From Kitasatospora xanthocidica (GTDB lineage Bacteria; Actinomycetota; Actinomycetes; Streptomycetales; Streptomycetaceae), in contig NZ_BNBY01000010.1 of the NCBI RefSeq assembly GCF_014656195.1, positions 186,001-250,000 on the forward strand: 64,000 nt of DNA. The letters run 5' to 3'. Positions 1-6,445 of this stretch are shown here, piece after piece. The position numbers were made by a program, and so were the translations under genes. A model generated the notes under the pieces. It did not search any database. It had not been told where the DNA came from and was given only the letters and a program-made list of their open reading frames with translations. Position 1 is the stretch's first letter, and every line of letters begins with the position of its first letter.

Positions 1-2
1 GC

Positions 3-362
3 TTCGCGCTGGTCTACCTGCTGTGGCGCTGGTTCTTCCGGCGGGACTGGCGCTCGGGCGCGGTGCTGTGCGCGGTGGCCGGGATCTACCTGCCCTGGTT
101 CCGGTACCAGGAGCGGACGATCTTCTCCTTCTACATGGTCGTGCTGGTGCCGTTCCTGTGCCTGGCCGTGGCCCAGATGCTCGGCGCGATGCTCGGCCCG
201 GCGGGCTGCAGTCGAGGGCGCCGCCGGATCGGCGCGATCGGGGCCGGGGCGGTCGTACTGGCGATCGTCGGCTGCTTCGCCTTCTTCTACCCGCTGTACA
301 CGGCGGAGGTGATCCCGATGTCGTCCTGGCAGGACCGGATGTGGTTCACCAGCTGGATCTGA
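3..362 (+). CDS. Protein O-mannosyltransferase (PMT family), C-terminal part, 5' end outside window
   Basis: The frame is open from the window edge and ends with TGA at 360-362, giving the last 119 residues of a membrane glycosyltransferase. A hydrophobic stretch is followed by YLPWF, then a Tyr/Phe-rich segment and a second membrane helix ending in FFYPLYTAEVIP and a short tail with SWQDRMW. This arrangement matches the C-terminal end of actinobacterial dolichyl-phosphate-mannose protein mannosyltransferases (mycobacterial Pmt), which transfer mannose from polyprenyl-phosphate-mannose to secreted proteins at the membrane. The catalytic N-terminal loop is not in the window, so activity cannot be judged. 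Its stop codon overlaps the next start (TGATG). Confidence 0.85.
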   Translation, partial: FALVYLLWRWFFRRDWRSGAVLCAVAGIYLPWFRYQERTIFSFYMVVLVPFLCLAVAQMLGAMLGPAGCSRGRRRIGAIGAGAVVLAIVGCFAFFYPLYTAEVIPMSSWQDRMWFTSWI

Positions 363-1138
363 TGGATCTTGCGGCGTCCGGCGCGCAGCTGCTGCCGGTC
401 ACCCCGCTGCTCGGGGTGGTCACCGCCGTCCTGCTGCTGGCCGCCGTGGCGGTGGCCGGGCGGGGGCTGCTCGGCCACGGGCACGCGGTGCTGCGGGCCG
501 GGTTGCGGGCGGTGGCGCAGCTGGCGGCCGTCGCGGCGGTGATCACCTGGGTGGTCGGTTCGCTCTGGTGGTCGGCGCTGTTCGTGCTGGTGATGTTCTC
601 GGTGGCGGTGCGCACCGCCGGGCGGCGGATGACGCCGGGGCCGGGCTGGGTCTGGGCGGCGGCGCCGATCGGGGCCGGGGTGCTGCCGGTGCTCGCCCTG
701 CTGCTGGGCGTCGGGCTGCTGCCGGCGAAGGGCCTGTCCGTCATCCCGGTCGCGGGCATCCTGATCGGCGGCGCGCTCACCGCGACCTCGCTGGCCGGGC
801 GCCGCGCCCTGGACGAGTTGCAGCAGCGGCGCGGGGAGGTGGAGGCGGCGCTGGCGCTCGGCTTCGAGGAGCGCGAGGCACGGCTGGAGATCTGCCGGAC
901 GGCCGCGGCGACCTCGCTCGTCCCGGCCCTGGACCAGACCCGTACGGTCGGGCTGGTCACCCTGCCGGGGGCTTTCGTCGGGATGCTGATCGGCGGGGCC
1001 TCGCCGGTCCAGGCGGGGGCGGTCCAGCTGTTCGTGCTGGTCGGGTTGCTGGCGGTGGAGTCGGTGGCGATCGTGGTGGTGCTGGAACTGGTGGGCCGGG
1101 GACGGGTGACGGTCGGGTCGTTCGACGTCGTCCGGTAG
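362..1138 (+). CDS. FetB-like (UPF0014) ABC transporter permease, putative metal/iron exporter
   Basis: This 258-residue membrane protein matches the length of E. coli FetB (259). It is almost entirely hydrophobic with about seven membrane helices. The conserved UPF0014 features are visible: a central segment ending in IPVAGILIGGALTATSLAGRRALDEL, a charged stretch with EVEAALALGFEEREA, and the later segment LVTLPGAFVGMLIGGASPVQAG (cytoplasmic coupling region and pore helix). FetAB exports iron in E. coli. No FetA-type ATPase lies beside it here, so the ATPase partner is unknown. ATG at 362 overlaps the upstream stop, which suggests translational coupling with the mannosyltransferase, although the functions look unrelated. 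Confidence 0.85.
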   Translation: MDLAASGAQLLPVTPLLGVVTAVLLLAAVAVAGRGLLGHGHAVLRAGLRAVAQLAAVAAVITWVVGSLWWSALFVLVMFSVAVRTAGRRMTPGPGWVWAAAPIGAGVLPVLALLLGVGLLPAKGLSVIPVAGILIGGALTATSLAGRRALDELQQRRGEVEAALALGFEEREARLEICRTAAATSLVPALDQTRTVGLVTLPGAFVGMLIGGASPVQAGAVQLFVLVGLLAVESVAIVVVLELVGRGRVTVGSFDVVR

Positions 1139-1151
1139 GCTTGGGGACGTT

Positions 1152-1247
1152 GAAGGGGAGTAGCCCTCCACCGGACCGTCGACATACTGGCCCCCAGGGG
1201 CCCGGCGCCCGGGGCACCGCTCGCAGAGCGTTGTCGGCGAGACCTTC
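1152..1247 (+). promoter_or_regulatory. yybP-ykoY (Mn2+-sensing) riboswitch
   Basis: The leader has the hallmarks of the manganese riboswitch. The P1 stem pairs GAAGG (1152-1156) with CCTTC (1243-1247). The conserved loop GGGGAGTAGC starts at 1155, GTCGACATAC lies at 1178-1187, and GCGAGACCTT at 1237-1246 matches the second conserved loop. All are in the same order and spacing class as the well-studied Lactococcus aptamer. The gene downstream is a GDT1-family cation exporter, a standard partner of this riboswitch. An alternative hairpin (CTTCGGCC 1244-1251 with GGCCGAAG 1282-1289) would take over the 3' side of P1, so it probably belongs to the expression platform. Confidence 0.9.
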
Positions 1248-1345
1248 GGCCGCAGTGCTGTGACCATGACCAGTGCTGTCGGGCCGAAGCGTCCCCTGAC
1301 GGAGCTGCGGAGGTCCGGCAGCCCGACCGAGGAAGCCCCCCCCTG

Positions 1346-1930
1346 ATGAGTTTCTCCGTTGCCGTGTTGACCTTCGGCATCATCTTCCTGGCCGAACTGC
1401 CGGACAAGACCGCGCTGGCCAGCCTGGTGCTCGGCACCAAGTACCGGGCGAGCTACGTCTTCGCGGGCATCGCCGCCGCCTTCGCCCTCCAGGTGGGCAT
1501 CGCGCTCGCCGCCGGGCACCTGCTGTCGCTGCTGCCGCACCGCTGGGTGGAGGGCGTCACCGGTGCGCTGTTCCTGGCCGGCGCGGCGATGCTGCTGTTC
1601 CACGGCGGCGGGGACGAGGACGGGCACGCGGCCAAGGAGCCGTCCTCGAACAGCTTCTGGAAGGTCGCCGGGGCCAGCTTCGTGGTCGTCGCGATCGCCG
1701 AGTTCGGTGACCTGACGCAGATCATGACCGCCAACCTGGCCGCCAAGTACGCCGACCCGCTGGCCGTCGGCATCGGCTCCTGGCTGGCGCTCTGCGCGGT
1801 CGGCGGGGTCGCCATCGTGGGCGGGCAGAAGTTGCTCAAGCACGTGCCGATGAAGCTGATCGTCCGGGTGGCCGCGTCGATCATGGTGGTGCTGGCGGGC
1901 GTCAGCATCGTCGGGGCGATCACCGGCTGA
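1346..1930 (+). CDS. TMEM165/GDT1 (UPF0016) family manganese/calcium exporter
   Basis: This 194-residue membrane protein has about six helices in two homologous halves. Each half carries the family signature: ELPDKT at residues 17-22 and EFGDLTQ near residue 120. Acidic residues of these E-x-x-D-(K/L)-T motifs bind the transported cation. Bacterial members (Synechocystis Mnx, Vibrio MneA) export Mn2+, and the Mn2+ riboswitch in the leader supports that role here. The halves are joined by an acidic, His-containing linker near residue 90. ATG at 1346 follows the riboswitch expression platform; a strong Shine-Dalgarno is not obvious next to the run of C residues. Confidence 0.92.
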   Translation: MSFSVAVLTFGIIFLAELPDKTALASLVLGTKYRASYVFAGIAAAFALQVGIALAAGHLLSLLPHRWVEGVTGALFLAGAAMLLFHGGGDEDGHAAKEPSSNSFWKVAGASFVVVAIAEFGDLTQIMTANLAAKYADPLAVGIGSWLALCAVGGVAIVGGQKLLKHVPMKLIVRVAASIMVVLAGVSIVGAITG

Positions 1931-1955
1931 CGGCCGGGGCTCCATGTCGCGAGCG

Positions 1956-1989
1956 ACGGGCGGCGTCCGCCGGTGCGGGCGCCGCCCGT
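1956..1989 (+). terminator. Hairpin terminator between convergent genes
   Basis: A perfect 10-bp stem (1956-1965 with 1980-1989) closes a 14-nt loop, 26 bp after the exporter stop and before the end of the opposing gene. It has no U-tract, as is usual in streptomycetes, and could work in both directions. Confidence 0.6.
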
Positions 1990-2004
1990 TCGCGTGTCCG
2001 GGGG

Positions 2005-2067
2005 CGGAAGGTCAGCGGCCCGGGCCGGAAGGTCAGCAGCCCGGGTCGGAAGGTCAGCAGCCCGGGT
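2005..2067. repeat. Three tandem 21-bp repeats spanning a stop codon
   Basis: Three head-to-tail copies of a 21-bp unit (core GGAAGGTCAGCAGCCCGGG) lie at 2005-2025, 2026-2046 and 2047-2067. The second and third are identical. The third copy carries the TGA stop and last codons of the minus-strand peptidoglycan-binding protein, so the other two look like duplications of the gene end into the spacer. A shift past the stop would read GLLTFRP repeats. Confidence 0.85.
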
Positions 2068-3202
2068 CGGCGGCGAGCACGGTCTGGGTCTTCGGGCCGT
2101 AGACGCCGTCCTCGCCCTTGATCCGGTTCTCCTTCTGGTAGCTGCTGAGCACCGACCGGGTCCAGTAGTCGAAGGTGCCGGTGATGATCGACCTGTCGAC
2201 GAATCCGCACTCGGCCGCGTACAGGCGCTGCTGCAGGTCCTTGACGTCCGGCCCGGTCATCCCGATCTGCAGCACGCGCGGTGTGGGCGCGGCGGTCGGC
2301 GTCGGCGTCGGCGTGGGGGTCGGGGTGGGCGTCGGCGTGGGGGTGGCGGTCGGGGTGGGCGTGGGTGTCGGAGTGGGGGTGGGCGTCGGCGTCGGGGTGG
2401 GGGTCTTCGTCGGCGTCGGCTTGCGGGTGGGCGTCGCGGAGGGGCTCGGCGCCTCGCTGCTCGGCGCGGGCGTGGTCGCGGTGGGCACCGCCGACGGGAC
2501 CGGGTCCACCGGCGCGGGCACCAGGGTGGTGGTCGGCAGCGGCTGCGCCTGCCGGGTCTGCGGGTCGGAGGAGGGCGTCACGGCGTACGCGACGCCGATG
2601 GTGAGCGCCACCAGCGCGGCGCCGATCCCGACCAGCAGCCCCTTGCGCTCGGCCAGCGGGCTCCTGGCGCCCTGTTCGGCCGCCCGGCGCGCGGCCCGGC
2701 CGCCGGTGGCCTCCGGAGCGGGCCCGGCCGGGGCGTTGTCGAAGGGGAAGACGCCGATCTCGCCCCCGGCGCCGTACCCGTCGGGGGCCGGCGGCCGCGG
2801 GGCCGCGTAGGCGCCCGGCCCGGAGGGCGGCACCGGGGGCAGCACGGTGGTGGCGTAGGCGTCGGCGTCCGGCCGGAGCGGGGCCTGTCCGAGCGGGACG
2901 GGCGGCAGCACGGTGGTGGCGTACGCGTCCGCGTCCGGGCCGAGCGGCGGCCGCCCGGGGGCGACGGGCGGCCGGCCGGGGGCGACCGGCGGCAGCACGG
3001 CGGTCGCGAACGGGTCCACGACCGGGGTGTGCGCCGACGGTTCCTCGGCCACCTGGTCCGCGGTCTGCGGCACATAGGGGCGGACCAGTGGCGGGCCCTC
3101 GACGTGGGGGAGGACGGCGGTCTCGGTGAGGCTCGGGTCCGGGACGCAGCCGCACCCGGTCGAGCGCGCGGTGCCGCACGTCGGGCAGTGCTGGTCCGGC
3201 AT
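2054..3202 (-). CDS. Membrane-anchored peptidoglycan-binding protein with Thr-Pro linker
   Basis: The 382-residue protein begins with a Cys-rich motif (CPTCGTARSTGCGC, a possible zinc knuckle) and a Pro-rich cytoplasmic region containing repeated ATTVLPPV units. One transmembrane helix (about residues 188-210, KGLLVGIGAALVALTIGVAYAV) is followed by a long Thr-Pro repeat (about 255-305) that probably spans the wall. The C-terminal PG_binding_1 domain (about 310-380) has IGMTGPDVKDLQQRL and DGVYGPKTQ. The layout suggests a type II membrane protein that tethers to peptidoglycan outside the cell. The cytoplasmic half may receive signals, but no catalytic domain is visible. GTG-rich codon runs at 2290-2420 encode the linker. 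Confidence 0.85.
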   Translation of the reverse strand: MPDQHCPTCGTARSTGCGCVPDPSLTETAVLPHVEGPPLVRPYVPQTADQVAEEPSAHTPVVDPFATAVLPPVAPGRPPVAPGRPPLGPDADAYATTVLPPVPLGQAPLRPDADAYATTVLPPVPPSGPGAYAAPRPPAPDGYGAGGEIGVFPFDNAPAGPAPEATGGRAARRAAEQGARSPLAERKGLLVGIGAALVALTIGVAYAVTPSSDPQTRQAQPLPTTTLVPAPVDPVPSAVPTATTPAPSSEAPSPSATPTRKPTPTKTPTPTPTPTPTPTPTPTPTATPTPTPTPTPTPTPTPTAAPTPRVLQIGMTGPDVKDLQQRLYAAECGFVDRSIITGTFDYWTRSVLSSYQKENRIKGEDGVYGPKTQTVLAADPGC

Positions 3203-3532
3203 CGGCCGGTCCTCCTCGGTTTCGGGTCGTTCTGGTGGACGGTTTCGGGCGGCTCCGGGCGGCTCCGGGCGGGGCCCGGGCGCAGGATCGCGCCTGATTA
3301 TGCAGGACGGCCAGGAGGGTGCACAGGGCTGTCCGGCTCCCAGCGGGAGGGTTGTGCCGGTTGGTGCCGGTTGGCTCCCCGGAGAACGGCCGGGCGGCCC
3401 CGGATGTCCCCGGTGCTTACGTTCGGCTCAACCCGAAGGAACAAAACGGGACGAATCTGCCAGCATGGTGAGCTGGGAGTGATCATCCGCACGGACCCGG
3501 CAGCCGGGGCCCGCGACCCCTACGGAGACGCC
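3203..3532. other. Intergenic region between divergent genes
   Basis: This 330-bp spacer must hold the promoters of the minus-strand peptidoglycan-binding gene and the plus-strand exporter. It has short direct repeats (GGGCGGCTCCGGGCGGCTCC near 3247 and two copies of GTGCCGGTTGG near 3354). No coding signal or convincing sigma-factor boxes were found. Confidence 0.4.
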
Positions 3533-3553
3533 ATGCCCACGGAGACGCCATGA
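3533..3553 (+). CDS. Six-codon upstream ORF (MPTETP) overlapping the exporter start
   Basis: ATG at 3533 reads six codons and stops with TGA at 3551-3553, overlapping the exporter ATG at 3550 as ATGA. A 13-bp direct repeat (CGGAGACGCCATG) supplies the same GGAG ribosome-binding site and ATG twice, 17 bp apart. It may be a coupling leader ORF or simply a duplicated start region; nothing shows that it is translated. Confidence 0.4.
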   Translation: MPTETP

Positions 3554-5640
3554 CGGATCCGGCCGCCGCGTCCGACCGCGGCCCGACCGGCGAACCCGGC
3601 CCGACCGGCGCGCCCGGTCCTCCGGCGGTCGCCGTCCCCAGGCTCTGGGTGCCGATCGGGGCCCTGCTGCTGGCGATGCTGCTCGCCGCCCTCGACCAGA
3701 CCATCGTCTCCACCGCGCTGCCCACGATCGTCAGCGACCTCGGCGGCCTCGAGCACCTCTCCTGGGTGGTCACCGCCTACATGCTGGCCTCCACGGCCGC
3801 GACCCCGCTCTGGGGCAAGCTCGGCGACATGTACGGCCGGAAGCGCTTCTTCCAGGCCTCCATCGTGATCTTCCTGCTCGGCTCGGTGCTCTGCGGGGTC
3901 GCGCAGGACATGGGCGGACTGATCGCCTTCCGGGCCTTGCAGGGCCTGGGCGGCGGCGGACTGATGGTGCTCTCCCAGGCGATCGTCGGCGACCTCGTCC
4001 CGCCCCGGGACCGCGGCCGCTACCAGGGCCTGTTCGGCGCCGTCTTCGGCGTCACCAGCGTCCTCGGACCGCTGCTCGGCGGGCTGTTCGTCGACCACCT
4101 CAGCTGGCGCTGGGTCTTCTACGTCAACCTGCCGGTCGGCGTCGTCGCCCTGCTGGTGATCGCCGCGGTGCTGCACGGGCGGGAGGTGCGGCGCGAGCAC
4201 CGGATCGACTACCCCGGCACCGCCCTGATCGCGGCCGTCGCCACCTGTCTGGTGCTGATGACCTCGCTCGGCGGCACCACCTGGGCCTGGTCCTCCTGGC
4301 AGATCGTCGGCCTCGGGGTGCTCGGGCTGGTCCTGCTGCTCGCCTTCGTGGAGGTGGAGCGGTCGGCGGCGGAACCGGTGCTGCCGCTGCGGCTGTTCCG
4401 CTCACGGACCTTCAGCCTGGTCGCGGTGATCTCCTTCGTGATCGGCTTCGCGATGTTCGGCGCGCTCACCTACCTGCCGACCTTTCTCCAGGTGGTCGTG
4501 CAGGTCTCGCCCACCATGTCCGGCATCCACATGCTGCCGATGGTGCTGGGGATGCTGGTCACCTCGATCGGCTCCGGCCAGATCGTCGCCCGCACCGGCC
4601 ACTACCGGGTGTTCCCGATCGCCGGGACGGCCCTGACGACCGTCGGGCTGCTGCTGCTCTCCCGGCTGGACGAGCACAGCGGCACGGCCGAGATGAGCGG
4701 CTACTTCCTGGTCTTCGGCCTCGGCCTGGGCCTGGTGATGCAGGTGCTGGTGCTGATCGTGCAGAACTCGGTGGGCTACGAGGACCTCGGCGTCGCCACC
4801 GCGGGCGCGACCTTCTTCCGCTCCATCGGGGCCTCCTTCGGCGTCTCCATCTTCGGGACGGTCTTCGCGAGCGGGCTGCGGGACCGGCTCGCCGAGGCCC
4901 TGGCGGGGGTGCCACTGCCGCCCGGGTTCCGGCCCGAGACCGTCACCGCCGACCCGAGGGTCATCCCCCGGCTGCCCGCCGCCGTCCAGCCCGGGATCTA
5001 CCACGCGTACGCCGAGTCGATCACCAGGGTCTTCCTGTACGCGGTGCCGGTCGCGGTGGTCGCCTTCGTGCTGTCGCTCTTCCTGCGCGAGCAGACACTG
5101 CGCTCCACCGTCACCGCGCCGGACCTGAGCGAGTCCATCGGGCTGAACCCGGTCGAGCGCACCTCCCTGGACGAGATCGCCCGCGCGCTCTCGGTGCTGA
5201 GCAGCCGCGACGCCCGGCGCGACCTCTTCCGCCGGATCACCGCGACCGCCGGGCTCGACCTGCTGCCCGCCTCCAGCTGGCTGCTCCTGCAGATGCACCA
5301 GCACGGCTCGGTCGAGCCGGCGGAGCTGGCCGAGCGGCGGATCGTGCCGGTCGCCGTCGTCGAGGAGGCCGTCCGGGAGGTCGAGGGCCGGGGGCTGGCC
5401 GCGCGGACCGGCGGGCTGCCGCTGCGGCTCACCGAACCGGGGGAGGAGGCGGCGCTGCGGCTGGTCGCGGCCCGGCGCACCCAGCTCTCCGAGCTGCTGG
5501 GGGACTGGGACGAGAACCGGTACGCGGACCTCGCCGAGCTGCTCACCAGGCTCAGTTCGACCCTGTGCGCCGACCGACGGGACCGCCCCGACCCGGTCGG
5601 GCCGGAGCCGCCGTACCGGGGCGAGGGACGATCGTTCTGA
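3550..5640 (+). CDS. DHA2-type MFS drug exporter fused to a C-terminal MarR-like domain
   Basis: Residues about 35-515 form a 14-helix EmrB/QacA-type drug:H+ antiporter. They include ALDQTIVSTALPTIVSDLGG in helix 1, GKLGDMYGRKR in the loop between helices 2 and 3, and the antiporter motif C region GVTSVLGPLLGGLFVDHLSWRW. After a last helix and FLREQTLRS, residues about 525-680 form a soluble winged-helix-like domain (SSWLLLQMHQHG, then VVEEAVREVEGRGLAARTGG and LTEPGEEAA) resembling MarR regulators. Fused MFS-MarR proteins of about 690 residues occur in actinomycetes. The extension could sense substrate or intracellular signals, but its role is unproven. ATG 3550 has GGAG at an appropriate distance. 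Confidence 0.9.
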   Translation: MTDPAAASDRGPTGEPGPTGAPGPPAVAVPRLWVPIGALLLAMLLAALDQTIVSTALPTIVSDLGGLEHLSWVVTAYMLASTAATPLWGKLGDMYGRKRFFQASIVIFLLGSVLCGVAQDMGGLIAFRALQGLGGGGLMVLSQAIVGDLVPPRDRGRYQGLFGAVFGVTSVLGPLLGGLFVDHLSWRWVFYVNLPVGVVALLVIAAVLHGREVRREHRIDYPGTALIAAVATCLVLMTSLGGTTWAWSSWQIVGLGVLGLVLLLAFVEVERSAAEPVLPLRLFRSRTFSLVAVISFVIGFAMFGALTYLPTFLQVVVQVSPTMSGIHMLPMVLGMLVTSIGSGQIVARTGHYRVFPIAGTALTTVGLLLLSRLDEHSGTAEMSGYFLVFGLGLGLVMQVLVLIVQNSVGYEDLGVATAGATFFRSIGASFGVSIFGTVFASGLRDRLAEALAGVPLPPGFRPETVTADPRVIPRLPAAVQPGIYHAYAESITRVFLYAVPVAVVAFVLSLFLREQTLRSTVTAPDLSESIGLNPVERTSLDEIARALSVLSSRDARRDLFRRITATAGLDLLPASSWLLLQMHQHGSVEPAELAERRIVPVAVVEEAVREVEGRGLAARTGGLPLRLTEPGEEAALRLVAARRTQLSELLGDWDENRYADLAELLTRLSSTLCADRRDRPDPVGPEPPYRGEGRSF

Positions 5641-6195
5641 TCGTCGCCAAGTCATGTCTCCACCACGTGAACTGACTGGGCGTCATCACGTCCGGAGGGC
5701 CCGGTTCGGCATCGCCCCGATCCGCATGTTCCGGACAAAATCGGACGTGAGTGGTGAGAGGGTAAAGGGGGGGACAAGTCCCGATATCATTCCCAGGATT
5801 TTCCCGGATTCCTTTGTTCGAAGGCCGTTGACATGTCCTCAAGTGATCGTTAAGTTGAACGAGCTCTGAATGAGACGGAGCAACGGGGAAGTGCCCACCG
5901 CCTGAAGTGCCGGTGGGGGGCAAACGGGGAACGGGGATCTTTCATGCGCGGCTTCGCACCATTTTCCAGGCGGCTCGCCCTGGTTCCCTCCCGGATTTCA
6001 CCGCGCGGCTGAAAGCGGTCGCCGCAACAGCGGCGGACCCGCCCTGCGGCGTAATTTCTGAATTTCCTCCCTAGGTTTCGGCCGTGCCCCCGCATGCCTT
6101 CGCGCTGCGGTGGCGCGGCCGATCACAGGCCTGCGCTCGCCGGCCTGGAGTCCCGCCCCGATCCGGGGCGACGAGCTTGTGTGAGGAGGTGCGAA
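5641..6195. other. Long AT-richer leader upstream of the (A/G)NI peptide gene
   Basis: This 555-bp stretch has no convincing gene. Its 5' half is clearly less GC-rich than its surroundings (5720-5860). It contains the promoter listed separately, two related ACGGGGAA motifs (5882-5890 and 5923-5936), and a small hairpin (CCCACCG/CGGTGGG) between them. About 330 nt lie between the predicted transcription start and the peptide ATG, an unusually long leader that could carry RNA regulation. Confidence 0.5.
5828..5856 (+). promoter_or_regulatory. Near-consensus housekeeping promoter
   Basis: TTGACA (5828-5833) is followed after exactly 17 bp by TAAGTT (5851-5856). This is one of the best -35/-10 matches in the window for the HrdB-type sigma factor, and it points toward the precursor peptide operon. 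Confidence 0.7.
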
Positions 6196-6384
6196 ATGGA
6201 GAACCTGGACGTCATCGAGGTCGAGGACGACATCGTCGAGTTCGAGTCGGACTCCGACAACGCGGCCAACGTCGCCAACATCGGCAACATTGGCAACATC
6301 GGTAACATCGGCAACATTGCGAACATTGGCAACATCGCCAACATCGGCAACATTGCCAACATCGCCAACATCGCGAACATTTGA
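6196..6384 (+). CDS. Putative RiPP precursor peptide with thirteen (A/G)-N-(I/V) repeats
   Basis: The 62-residue product starts at ATG 6196 behind GAGGAGG (6182-6188). Residues 1-23 are an acidic leader (MENLDVIEVEDDIVEF then ESDSDNA). Residues 24-62 are thirteen uninterrupted tripeptides, ANV followed by twelve ANI or GNI, and the reading frame stops directly after the last one. The core has no Cys, Ser, Thr, Lys or aromatic residue; Asn recurs every third position. Synonymous codons vary between units (ATC/ATT, GGC/GGT, GCC/GCG), so the protein repeat appears to be maintained by selection. Beside it are an RRE-type recognition domain, TldD/E proteases and an exporter, which is standard RiPP context. 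The modification is unknown; a structural repeat protein is the alternative. Confidence 0.8.
   Translation: MENLDVIEVEDDIVEFESDSDNAANVANIGNIGNIGNIGNIANIGNIANIGNIANIANIANI
6265..6381 (+). repeat. Thirteen 9-bp coding repeats (GSN AAC RTY)
   Basis: Thirteen in-frame 9-bp units encode the (A/G)N(I/V) core of the precursor. Unit order is ANV, ANI, four GNI, ANI, GNI, ANI, GNI, three ANI. Such arrays can gain or lose units by slippage, so copy number may differ between strains. Confidence 0.9.
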
Positions 6385-6392
6385 TGAAGGCC

Positions 6393-6421
6393 GTGGCGGG
6401 GGCCTTTCCGGCCCCCGCCAC
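6393..6421 (+). terminator. Hairpin directly after the precursor gene (attenuator)
   Basis: A perfect 12-bp stem (GTGGCGGGGGCC 6393-6404 with its complement 6410-6421) closes a TTTCC loop, eight bases after the precursor stop. Partial terminators at this position raise precursor over enzyme expression in many RiPP operons; that role is inferred here. Confidence 0.7.
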
Positions 6422-6445
6422 ATCATCGGAAGGGATTATTCGAGC

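Noticed and set aside
6265..6381. Nine-bp repeats resembling a short-repeat or CRISPR-like array
   Set aside because: Repeats are in frame, have no spacers, and encode a clean tripeptide repeat behind a ribosome-binding site.
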